Origin: Candidatus Poribacteria bacterium
GTDB lineage: Bacteria; Poribacteria; WGA-4E; WGA-3G
Reading direction: 5' to 3'
Length of the DNA: 15,421 nucleotides
NCBI GenBank assembly: GCA_007571355.1
Contig: RKRO01000525.1
Location: forward strand, 1 to 15,421
The notes under the pieces are model-generated. The model did no database searches and had not been told where the DNA came from. It saw only the letters and a list, made by a program, of their open reading frames with translations. Of this stretch, positions 1 through 6,433 are shown in pieces; within the stretch, counting starts at the first letter, position 1, and every line of letters begins with the position of its first letter. Made by a program: the position numbers and the translations under genes.

Positions 1-485
1 CACGAGTTGATCGATATCTTGAAATTGATAGACAGCGAATCATCGGTAACCACTACTTTGCTAGTGCTTCTACAGAATGTATTCATCTCTACCGGGATGG
101 GCACTTTATTGCAACCGTCATGACAACACAAGCAGTTAATGAGGGGATCCTCAAGTTTGTCGCTGAACGAAACAACATTCAGTTCAAAAACTATTGCGAT
201 TTATTTAAGATTCTTGCATCACAAGGTATCCTTTCTCAAGATTGTTTGGATGCTTCCAAGCAAATTTGGATAAGTTTCCGAAATGATGTCCATCACATGA
301 ATCCAAAGGTCGCCCAAATCAATTTTCCAGAATTAGCAAAAAAGAACATTAAAAACTTGGCTCTTGTCGAGCGCGAAGTTTTTAATGTAGACTTTGACGA
401 AGGAAAACTTGTTCCAAAATATCCCAAATACTGGGATATACAGCAGGATGGTACCGTTCCTATTTATTTAAGGGCTGGAATATAG
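1..485 (+). CDS. HEPN-like hypothetical protein, 5' truncated by window edge
   Basis: The frame ending at the TAG at 483-485 is open back to base 3, so the gene probably starts before the window; the ATG at 120 is in frame but lacks a convincing SD. About 160 residues are visible. The C-terminal half is mostly helical in appearance and contains FRNDVHHMNP (codons about 279-308). This fits the R-x4-H signature of HEPN domains, in which an Arg-polar pair and a His form an RNase or nucleotide-binding site. Many HEPN proteins belong to toxin-antitoxin or abortive-infection systems, but related families are simply uncharacterised. The conserved-looking tail (VEREVFNV, then LVPKYPKYWD) suggests a defined family rather than a decaying gene. 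The upstream partner is not visible, so the role is unknown. The reading frame is secure; the HEPN assignment is an inference from one motif. Confidence 0.7.
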   Translation, partial: RVDRYLEIDRQRIIGNHYFASASTECIHLYRDGHFIATVMTTQAVNEGILKFVAERNNIQFKNYCDLFKILASQGILSQDCLDASKQIWISFRNDVHHMNPKVAQINFPELAKKNIKNLALVEREVFNVDFDEGKLVPKYPKYWDIQQDGTVPIYLRAGI

Positions 486-567
486 TTAGGAACGCTAGAC
501 TCTGTGTTCCATAATTTTACTAGTGTTTCGCTTATATTCTTTTTTTAGCACAACTGTTCAACTCTTG

Positions 568-573
568 AAGGAG
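568..573 (+). promoter_or_regulatory. Shine-Dalgarno site of the serine protease gene
   Basis: AAGGAG lies 8 nt before the ATG at 582. It fixes the protease start and puts the signal peptide at the true N-terminus. Confidence 0.7.
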
Positions 574-581
574 ATAGCATT

Positions 582-1652
582 ATGAATAATAGAAAATCTT
601 CCCTAGGTTTTGCGCTTCTAGCAATTTCCTTATTTTATTTTGCGTCTGCGGTAATTGCTCAAACACCTCAACAAATCGCTCAAAAAGCATTTCGTTCAAC
701 GGTGTTACTTGTCATGGAAGATGCCAAGGGCCAACCTTTGTCCTTCGGTAGTGGATTTTTTGTTGGGCACCAACAGATAGCGACGAACCTTCACGTTGTA
801 GAAGGAGCAGCAAGAGGCTATGCAAAATTAGTCAGCACAGAGACGAAGTTCAACATCGAAGGTTACACTGCCATTGACACACAACGGGATTTGATAATCC
901 TGAGGGTTGCAGCTCATGGCACGCAGGCCATGTCTCTGGGCAATAGTAATTTTACCCAGGTAGGTGAGGCTGTTTATGCTGTAGGCAATCCACGTGGTTT
1001 AGAAGGAACATTTTCGGAGGGCATCATTAGCAGTATCCGCCCGGTTGGTAACGATAAACTCATTCAGATAACGGCTCCGCTTTCGCCGGGCAGCAGTGGC
1101 GGTCCCGTGCTCAACCGCAGAGGTCAAGTGATCGGTGTTTCTGTTTTTACTATCCGAGATGGACAGAATCTCAACTTTGCAATTCCATCAAACTATCTCA
1201 AAACACTTCTCACTAAGGTGGGATACACTAGATCCTTGTCTCAAGCCAAACCTGCTAAAGGACAACGATCACTAATGGGTAACTCTGGAAATAGCAGCAG
1301 GACTGGAGTAACAGGCGATAAATTCGCTTGGACAGAAGATCATCTTCACGGAGGGAAAAAATTTTCCTTTTCTATGCGAAACAGACTTCGTGAAGATGTG
1401 AAGAACGTCCACTATTACGTAATTTTTTACGATGCGTTAGGTGACCCAATCGATGTCATTGAAACCTGGTTTGATAGTCCAATTCCCGCGGGCCTAGCTA
1501 AACGGGTACGAAATAGGAACCCAAACCCATATCGGAAAATTGACACTGAATTTCTTATATATGCTTACCATGCGTTCTCAGTACAAGATGATGTTTATGA
1601 ACTAACAGAGCACTTAGAAATCAGAGTCCTTGATTATGAAATAGTTCGATGA
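582..1652 (+). CDS. Exported trypsin-like (S1C) serine protease with C-terminal beta-sandwich-like domain
   Basis: The 356-residue protein starts with a Sec signal peptide (basic residues 4-5, hydrophobic 8-25, likely cleavage after VIA at 26). Residues about 32-215 form a chymotrypsin/HtrA-type protease domain. The full triad is visible: His71 in TNLHVV, Asp103 in QRDLIIL, and Ser172 in GSSGGPV, with VGNPRG at 135-139. It should cleave proteins in the periplasm or at the cell surface. Unlike DegP/DegQ it has no PDZ domain. After a Gly/Ser-rich linker (about 225-242), residues about 245-356 form a separate domain (MRNRLREDVKNVHYYVIFYD) whose alternating pattern resembles FxLYD-type beta-sandwich domains. 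That domain could bind substrate or cell-surface material. The gene stands alone, with an AAGGAG ribosome site 8 nt before the ATG. The protease fold is very likely; the C-terminal domain name is tentative. Confidence 0.9.
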   Translation: MNNRKSSLGFALLAISLFYFASAVIAQTPQQIAQKAFRSTVLLVMEDAKGQPLSFGSGFFVGHQQIATNLHVVEGAARGYAKLVSTETKFNIEGYTAIDTQRDLIILRVAAHGTQAMSLGNSNFTQVGEAVYAVGNPRGLEGTFSEGIISSIRPVGNDKLIQITAPLSPGSSGGPVLNRRGQVIGVSVFTIRDGQNLNFAIPSNYLKTLLTKVGYTRSLSQAKPAKGQRSLMGNSGNSSRTGVTGDKFAWTEDHLHGGKKFSFSMRNRLREDVKNVHYYVIFYDALGDPIDVIETWFDSPIPAGLAKRVRNRNPNPYRKIDTEFLIYAYHAFSVQDDVYELTEHLEIRVLDYEIVR

Positions 1653-1892
1653 TACCATGGGTTTGGAAAACTGTAAACCGTATTTAGAATCTTTTCTATT
1701 CTGAGTAGAGACGAGGAATTTCTATCCACAATGTGCGCAAAATGCTTGTAGCAAGTTAATGATATAAGCCATCTGTTTTATGCAAGATTTCGGGTTATTC
1801 CTAAAATAGAGTTTGTTCATAGAACCTCCAATTATACTAAACTTTGGACAACTTTGGTTCCACGTCATAGATACGGCATATCCTTTCAGAAT

Positions 1893-1914
1893 ACATAGCA
1901 CGCCGCTGGCGTGC
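1893..1914 (+). repeat. 22-bp palindromic repeat, copy 1
   Basis: The core GCACGCCGCTGGCGTGC forms a 7-bp stem (GCACGCC/GGCGTGC) with a 3-nt loop and is preceded by ACATA. It is identical to the copy at 1942-1963 and to the reverse complement of 4501-4522. It behaves like a REP-type dispersed element. Confidence 0.8.
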
Positions 1915-1941
1915 AAGAAGGGGCAATGCCGCTTGCTATAG

Positions 1942-1963
1942 ACATAGCACGCCGCTGGCGTGC
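1942..1963 (+). repeat. 22-bp palindromic repeat, copy 2
   Basis: This is an exact second copy of the unit at 1893-1914, starting 49 bp after the first and in the same orientation. The two copies could form stacked hairpins in a transcript. Confidence 0.8.
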
Positions 1964-2071
1964 GGTCTTTTTCTCTCAGTGCCACGCATAGGCGAAGTTC
2001 GGGAAAAATAGAGAGACCTTTGAAAACACAACGCTCACGCAACAAGAACTGTCCAAACGATAGTAATTATA

Positions 2072-2665
2072 TCAGCAATGAACCTTCTTAAGAACCAAAG
2101 TAACTATCAACAAGATGAGCAGAGTTGTTGAAGCAGACAATGGAAGTAGAGAATACACACTCCATTTTGGTAGAGAGGTTCCGGTTCCTTTAGAACGGAT
2201 GAAAATATCTGGTTCTTTCTCTTTGAAAAGTTGATGTTCAGTTAATTCAGTACTTTTACCTGCTCCCAAATTTATTAGAACTTTTCTAGTAGAGCTAGGG
2301 ATAAAATTTGAATCGGGATTTTGAGACATATAATAAGCAATACATTCTGCTTTTTTGAGATAGAAATCCCTTCTTCGGACATCATTGTTTGATGCGATAT
2401 GAAAGGTTCGCTGCCACCAGCAGTAACAGATGTGTGTAAGCAGTAGAACGAAACTTGCTATTCCTATTACCCACCAATAAACATCTAAGTCTAGTTCCGC
2501 TGTTCGAGGTTTGATAACCTGATAAAGTGCCAGCACCAGGAATGTTATATATGAAATCGTAATTCTGAATTCAACTTGCCTTCTGTCATTATGGCTCTTC
2601 TCTGCGAAGTCAGCGAGTGCCAACATTTCGTTAAAGTTGCCTCTGATTTTATTATTATTATCCAT
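2072..2665 (-). CDS. Three-transmembrane hypothetical protein, possibly SLATT-like
   Basis: I do not recognise this protein of about 197 residues. Numbering here counts from the adjacent upstream GTG. Residues about 12-35 form an amphipathic, charged helix (FNEMLALADFAEKSHNDRR). TM1 is at about 36-52, TM2 at about 63-85 (Trp/Cys-rich), then a soluble polar stretch of about 80 residues and TM3 at about 171-193, followed by a short basic tail. A charged helix before a tight TM hairpin recalls the SLATT pore-like effectors of nucleotide-signal defence systems, but no sensor gene is adjacent, so this is only a suggestion. The start is GTG at 2668 or the next codon ATG at 2665; ATG is preferred and neither has a strong SD. 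The coding potential looks genuine: hydrophobic segments are well spaced and the frame is intact. It lies in the AT-richer part of the window and is convergent with the protease gene. Confidence 0.7.
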   Translation of the reverse strand: MDNNNKIRGNFNEMLALADFAEKSHNDRRQVEFRITISYITFLVLALYQVIKPRTAELDLDVYWWVIGIASFVLLLTHICYCWWQRTFHIASNNDVRRRDFYLKKAECIAYYMSQNPDSNFIPSSTRKVLINLGAGKSTELTEHQLFKEKEPDIFIRSKGTGTSLPKWSVYSLLPLSASTTLLILLIVTLVLKKVHC

Positions 2666-2854
2666 CACTGTTACCCGTTGTTGGATTCCTATAAAAGGAA
2701 TTTGGATGCTTATGGTAATACCTTCTACTCCTCACTAGCACCGCTAACCGTTTTCCGGAGTGAAGCGATTTCTACGCCGATGGAGGTAAACCGTTACCTC
2801 AGTTTTCGTTGATGAGGTCGGTAGTCCCTTGAATCTTTACGTTTTTACCCCTTA

Positions 2855-2880
2855 CGTCACACCTGCGTGTAGGTGTGACG
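2855..2880. repeat. 10-bp perfect hairpin
   Basis: CGTCACACCT pairs perfectly with AGGTGTGACG around a 6-nt loop (GCGTGT). It is followed by AAAAA, so on the plus strand it looks like a short terminator. No plus-strand gene ends just upstream, so a repeat origin is equally likely. Confidence 0.65.
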
Positions 2881-2888
2881 AAAAATAC

Positions 2889-2907
2889 GGGCGAGGAAAC
2901 CTCGCCC
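2889..2907. repeat. 8-bp GC-rich hairpin repeat
   Basis: GGGCGAGG-AAA-CCTCGCCC forms an 8-bp stem with a 3-nt loop, 8 bp after the preceding hairpin. From memory, very similar sequences are dispersed in genomes of this kind; only this copy occurs in the window. Confidence 0.65.
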
Positions 2908-3000
2908 CTACAAATTGCCTTGCGTCATAACTGTGTAGCAGGTAGTTGCCCTATCCCCTTTATCCTTCCGCAAGCATAGGGAAATGCATTCATCAGAACA

Positions 3001-3095
3001 CATAGGAAACAAAGAGATGGCACAAACTCATAGTTTATGCTACACAACGCATAGGAAAGCTAAGGATATGGTACAAACTCATAGTTTATGCTACA
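3001..3095 (+). repeat. Tandem duplication of a ~50-bp unit
   Basis: Two units start at 3001 and 3050. Each begins CATAGGAAA and ends in an identical 23-bp stretch (3022-3044 and 3073-3095) with the core AAACTCATAGTTTATGCTAC. The core is an imperfect palindrome related to the perfect one at 12602-12623. The array begins 28 bp beyond the argG stop codon, so both copies would lie in the 3' untranslated end of an argG transcript. Confidence 0.75.
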
Positions 3096-3122
3096 GAAAT
3101 CAAATGTTCGCATCGGAGTGCA

Positions 3123-4361
3123 CTACTCCTGCGTCTGTCCAGCGACAGCCGATGCCCGGGCTCCTACCCCAAGCACCGCCAAAAACCCTTCCGAATCCGC
3201 ATGATCGAAATCTCCGATCGCCTCCATAGATGCCGTCTCCTCGGAGTAGAGCGAATGCTGCGCGCCACCTGCGGCGTGGAATGCAACATTCCCTTTATAC
3301 AAGGCAACCGTAATCGTCCCACTCGCCAAGTCGGTTAACGGTTGAATTGAGGACAGCAACGCCTGCGTCGCAGCATCAAACCAATAGCCTTGATAAACCT
3401 GCTCGGCAATTGTAGCAGCAACGCCATCAAAGTGTCGGCGCGCCCGTCTGTCTAAAATCAGTTGGAGCAAATACTCGTAACACTTCCCAAGCAATTCCAT
3501 TCCCGGAGACTCATAGACCCCACGGCTTTTAATCCCCACAAACCGATTTTCAACGGTATGGATGCCGATACCGACCCCGTTCCGTCCACCGATACGGTTC
3601 GCCTCCAGCAGACTCTGGAGCGGTGTGACGGGGCTGCCGTTAACCTCAACAGGTGTTCCCCGCGCAAACGTAACGGTAAAGTGTTCTACATCGTCAGGTG
3701 CGTCTTTCGGATGCACACCCATACCCGGATAAATAAAACCTGCAGGAGTTTTCAGGGATTCAAGCCGTCCGGCTTCGTGTGTCAGCCCGAGAAGATTTGC
3801 ATCTGTTGAATAAGGCTTTTCGTGTGTGGCAGTAATCGGCAGATTGTGTTTTTGGCAGAAGTCTATCATCTCTTTTCTACCACCAAACACTTTCAGAAAT
3901 TCTGGATCTCGCCACGGTGCGTAGACCTCAAAACGTGGATTCAGCATATTGGTAGCGAGTTGAAACCTAACTTGATCGTTGCCTCTACCGGTTGCTCCGT
4001 GTGTTAAAATGGAAACATCGCGCTTTTCCATCTCCGGCAGGAGTGCCTTCACTGTAACGTGTCGCGCAATACCTGTCGTATTCCAATAGCCTCCCTCATA
4101 CATCGCTTGACACTGGATGAGGCGGATACCGTCTTCCGCAAGGGCATCCTTCGCGTTTACAATAACAGCCTCTTCGGCACCGCACGCCAACATCCGTTCC
4201 CGGATTTCGGAAACGTCGCGTTCATCAGGTTGTCCGAGGTCTGCCGTAAAGCAAACGACATTAACCCCGTTATCGACCAACCACTTGGTGATGGTGCAGC
4301 TATCCAAGCCACCTGAAACAGCAGCACCCACCGTTTTCCCTTTTAATGCATCAATGTTCAA
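3123..4361 (-). CDS. argG: Argininosuccinate synthase
   Basis: It joins citrulline and aspartate using ATP to give argininosuccinate, the penultimate step of arginine synthesis, in the cytosol. At 412 residues it matches the family length of about 400-450. The pyrophosphatase P-loop is AVSGGLDSC (14-22), followed by TADLGQPDE (39-47), a citrulline/aspartate-site region YWNTTGIARH (92-101), HGATGRGNDQVRF (121-133) and YSTDANLLG. Later motifs LLEANRIGGRNGVG and YQGYWFD resemble the E. coli-type (long) subfamily more than the common short bacterial type. The start is TTG at 4361: GGAG at 4372-4369 is 7 nt upstream and no in-frame ATG exists nearby. Neither argH nor another arg gene is next to it, so it appears to be a single-gene transcript, divergent from the TIM-barrel gene. 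Confidence 0.96.
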   Translation of the reverse strand: MNIDALKGKTVGAAVSGGLDSCTITKWLVDNGVNVVCFTADLGQPDERDVSEIRERMLACGAEEAVIVNAKDALAEDGIRLIQCQAMYEGGYWNTTGIARHVTVKALLPEMEKRDVSILTHGATGRGNDQVRFQLATNMLNPRFEVYAPWRDPEFLKVFGGRKEMIDFCQKHNLPITATHEKPYSTDANLLGLTHEAGRLESLKTPAGFIYPGMGVHPKDAPDDVEHFTVTFARGTPVEVNGSPVTPLQSLLEANRIGGRNGVGIGIHTVENRFVGIKSRGVYESPGMELLGKCYEYLLQLILDRRARRHFDGVAATIAEQVYQGYWFDAATQALLSSIQPLTDLASGTITVALYKGNVAFHAAGGAQHSLYSEETASMEAIGDFDHADSEGFLAVLGVGARASAVAGQTQE

Positions 4362-4368
4362 AAGCAGT

Positions 4369-4372
4369 CTCC
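4369..4372 (-). promoter_or_regulatory. Shine-Dalgarno site deciding the argG TTG start
   Basis: Read on the minus strand this is GGAG, 7 nt before the TTG at 4361. It supports the unusual start codon, with the P-loop at the usual distance from the N-terminus. Confidence 0.65.
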
Positions 4373-4500
4373 AAGGTATTGTGTTTAGTTATAACCCAAG
4401 TTGCTCCTAACGGATTTTGGGCGTTTCAACAGGATTTTTCAGACGCTTTTCCCACCCCAGAGGGGTGAAATGTCTATAGAAAAAGATATAGCGATGTCTT

Positions 4501-4522
4501 GCACGCCAGCGGCGTGCTATGT
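4501..4522 (-). repeat. 22-bp palindromic repeat, copy 3 (inverted)
   Basis: This is the exact reverse complement of the units at 1893-1914 and 1942-1963, about 2.5 kb away. Full identity across 22 bp between intergenic regions indicates a mobile or homogenised repeat family rather than chance. Confidence 0.8.
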
Positions 4523-4613
4523 CAGTAAATAGGTGGAAACTTGCGTTACGTTCAATACGGTTATGATAAAAACAGAGAAGTAGAGTCGGAATGCTGCGCA
4601 CAGGAGAAGAAAG

Positions 4614-5666
4614 ATGAGTGAATCTTTTGAGGGAGCGACAGCGTACGCGTTCTCCTTCGGCCCTTGGAACATACATGAAGGATCGGACCCGTTTGGACCT
4701 GACGTTCGGGAATCGTATAGTTTTGATGAGAAGGTCGGATTTTACCGTGATCTCGGTTTCGTTGGCATCCAATTTCATGACGATGACATTGTCCCTGATA
4801 TTGATGGAAAGACACATTCGCAATTGATGGCGCGTACAAAAACTGTAAAAGCGCAGCTCGACGACCACGGTTTAACGGCGGAGGTGGTGGCCCCACGGCT
4901 CTGGGAATCCCCGCAAACGATTGACGGTGCATACACATCAAATTCTCCGAAAGAACGGCAGTATGCGCTGGATCGTTCAAAACGATGTGTGGATATTGCC
5001 AATGAAATCGGGTGTCGAAACCTTGTGCTGTGGCTTGCGCGTGAAGGCACTTACATTCGCGAAACGAAATCGTCGGCAGAGGCAGTTGGACAAATTCTGG
5101 ACGCTATTAACGCGTTACTTGAATACGACTCGGACATCCGTATCCTGATTGAACCGAAACCGAATGAACCGATGGATATCGCGTACATTCCGACGATTGG
5201 ACACGCTATTGGCTTGGCGTATGCAAGCGATGCACCAGAACGGGTGGGTGGGTTAATTGAGAGCGCGCACGCGATTCTCGCCGGATTAGAACCGTCCGAT
5301 GAAATGGGATACGCGTTGCATCATCAGAAACTTTGGAGCGTACATCTCAACGACCAGAACGGTCTTAAATTCGATCAAGATAAGGCGTTCGGTTCCGTTA
5401 ATTTACGGCGGGCATTTAATCAGGTCCGGGTACTTGAAGAAAATGGATACGGTAGAAACGGTGAATTCATCGGATTGGATGTGAAAGTCATGCGAACGCA
5501 ACCCCGCGACATTTCAACAAAACATCTGTTGAACAGCCGTCGAACCTTCCTTAACCTGCTCGAAAAGGTGAGAACATTAGATAAAAAAGTTGAACAGGAG
5601 TTTATCGCTGCCCGAGACTATGAAGGTTTGGATTTCTATATTCTTGAGCACCTTCTTGATATGTAA
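4614..5666 (+). CDS. Class I xylose-isomerase-like TIM-barrel protein
   Basis: The 350-residue protein aligns by eye along its length with actinobacterial (class I) xylose isomerases, which are about 385-390 residues; it is shorter at the C-terminus. Corresponding landmarks are W18, DPFG (25-28), catalytic-type His55 in FHDDDIVP, YTSN (107-110, Tyr where the family has Phe94), LVLW with W140, E180 and K182 in EPKPNEP, E216 and H219 in ESAH, D254 and D256 in KFDQD, and D289. The metal-1 ligand equivalent to Asp245 is His244 here (SVHLNDQN), so substrate or metal preference may differ. It probably interconverts an aldose and a ketose using two divalent metals, but the sugar is uncertain. AGGAG (4602-4606) lies 7 nt before the ATG. 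No xylulokinase or sugar transporter is nearby, which weakens a simple xylose role. Confidence 0.88.
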   Translation: MSESFEGATAYAFSFGPWNIHEGSDPFGPDVRESYSFDEKVGFYRDLGFVGIQFHDDDIVPDIDGKTHSQLMARTKTVKAQLDDHGLTAEVVAPRLWESPQTIDGAYTSNSPKERQYALDRSKRCVDIANEIGCRNLVLWLAREGTYIRETKSSAEAVGQILDAINALLEYDSDIRILIEPKPNEPMDIAYIPTIGHAIGLAYASDAPERVGGLIESAHAILAGLEPSDEMGYALHHQKLWSVHLNDQNGLKFDQDKAFGSVNLRRAFNQVRVLEENGYGRNGEFIGLDVKVMRTQPRDISTKHLLNSRRTFLNLLEKVRTLDKKVEQEFIAARDYEGLDFYILEHLLDM

Positions 5667-5750
5667 AATCTACTGATGTACCCAGTTTTCTTAGAGGGTG
5701 CGTCAATTGAATAATGGTGTGTAAACAAGGCAGCAGAGGACAGAAACAGA

Positions 5751-6401
5751 ATGACAACGGCTAAGAATCTCCTGCACAAGGTCATTGGTCCCCGTTATCA
5801 CGCAGTGATGCTTGTGGGCCCCCCGGGTGTAGGTAAAGGAACACAAGGAAAAATGCTGGCACAGGTCCCCGGCATCTTCCATATCTCAAGTGGAGATATG
5901 TTCCGAGCACTTGACCCGAATTCCGAATACGGGCAAATCTTCCAACAATACGCGAGCGTCGGCAACTTAGTCCCAAATGAGCTCACGATCGAAATTTGGC
6001 AGCATTATATGGAGGCGAAGGTGCGTGAAGGGGTTTACGCGCCAGAATGCGACCTGCTCATTCTTGATGGGATTCCACGGAACATTACGCAAGCAAGGTT
6101 GATAGACCCGTATATAAAGATTTTTAAAATCATCTACATGGTTTGTGAAGACCGGGAAGTGATGTTCAAACGGATCCGCGGGCGCTCGCTCAAAGAGAAC
6201 CGGATTGATGATTCAGAGGAACTTGTGGTGCGTTACCGATGGGACGTTTACAAGCGGGAAACCGAACCCCTGATTGATCACTACCCGCAAAAACTCATCC
6301 GCCTCATTGATGCGGACAACATTGCATCGGATGTACTGCTTCAAATACTCTCTGCTATTGTGCCGATTCAGAAGAAATATTTCAAGCCCCCGCTGATGTA
6401 G
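5751..6401 (+). CDS. adk: Adenylate kinase (short, LID-less type)
   Basis: It catalyses AMP + ATP to 2 ADP in the cytosol. The 216 residues include a P-loop GPPGVGKGTQ (23-32), the AMP-site motif SSGDMFR (46-52), LVPNE (73-77), DGIPR (106-110, normally DGFPR) and the RIRGR...R...DD set (141-154). The loop between RGR and the Asp pair is short, so it lacks the Zn-type LID insert. There is an N-terminal extension of about 17 residues compared with typical Adk, and an Ile replaces the usual Phe of DGFPR. In many bacteria adk sits with secY in the ribosomal-protein region; it does not here, so this may be a second, divergent copy or a related nucleoside-monophosphate kinase. AGAGGA (5735-5740) is 10 nt before the ATG. 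The gene follows the TIM-barrel gene by 84 bp and may be co-transcribed. Confidence 0.85.
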   Translation: MTTAKNLLHKVIGPRYHAVMLVGPPGVGKGTQGKMLAQVPGIFHISSGDMFRALDPNSEYGQIFQQYASVGNLVPNELTIEIWQHYMEAKVREGVYAPECDLLILDGIPRNITQARLIDPYIKIFKIIYMVCEDREVMFKRIRGRSLKENRIDDSEELVVRYRWDVYKRETEPLIDHYPQKLIRLIDADNIASDVLLQILSAIVPIQKKYFKPPLM

Positions 6402-6433
6402 ATGTCGCAAGAGTTTCATAACGCGCATGCATT

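Larger units (their letters stand above)
1653..2071. other. Repeat-bearing intergenic region, no supported gene
   Basis: These 419 bp separate two convergent genes. They contain two exact copies of a palindromic repeat (1893-1914 and 1942-1963). A minus-strand open frame at 1722-2045 runs straight through both repeats, has an odd Cys/Arg-rich translation and no SD, so I do not call it a gene. I see no clear terminator; GGTTT/AAACC at 1660-1679 could form only a weak 5-bp stem. Confidence 0.6.
2669..3122. other. Intergenic region rich in hairpins and repeats
   Basis: These 454 bp separate argG from the three-TM gene. They hold a 7-bp hairpin GAGGTAA-ACCG-TTACCTC (2783-2800), a 10-bp hairpin (2855-2880), an 8-bp GC-rich hairpin (2889-2907) and a tandem ~50-bp duplication (3001-3095). 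Small open frames cross these repeats in both directions and look spurious. Promoters for the three-TM gene must lie here, but none is convincing. Confidence 0.6.
4362..4613. other. Divergent intergenic region between argG and the xylose-isomerase-like gene
   Basis: It contains a small hairpin CACCCC-AGA-GGGGTG (4453-4467) and a third copy of the 22-bp palindrome (4501-4522). A weak plus-strand promoter candidate is TTGCGT (4541-4546), 15 nt, TATGAT (4562-4567); the spacing is short, so confidence is low. No small gene is supported. Confidence 0.5.

Noticed and set aside
486..520. Possible terminator after the HEPN-like gene
   Set aside because: GGAAC/GTTCC forms only a 5-bp stem with a large loop and no clear U-run directly after it.
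1722..2045. 107-codon minus-strand open frame
   Set aside because: It is built largely from the two 22-bp palindromic repeats, has no SD and has an irregular Cys/Arg-rich translation.
3001..3095. Possible CRISPR-like array
   Set aside because: There are only two repeat units, the units are similar over most of their length rather than separated by unique spacers, and no cas gene is present.
4407..4868. 153-codon minus-strand open frame
   Set aside because: It overlaps the 5' third of the xylose-isomerase-like gene antisense and crosses the repeat at 4501-4522. It has no recognisable motif.
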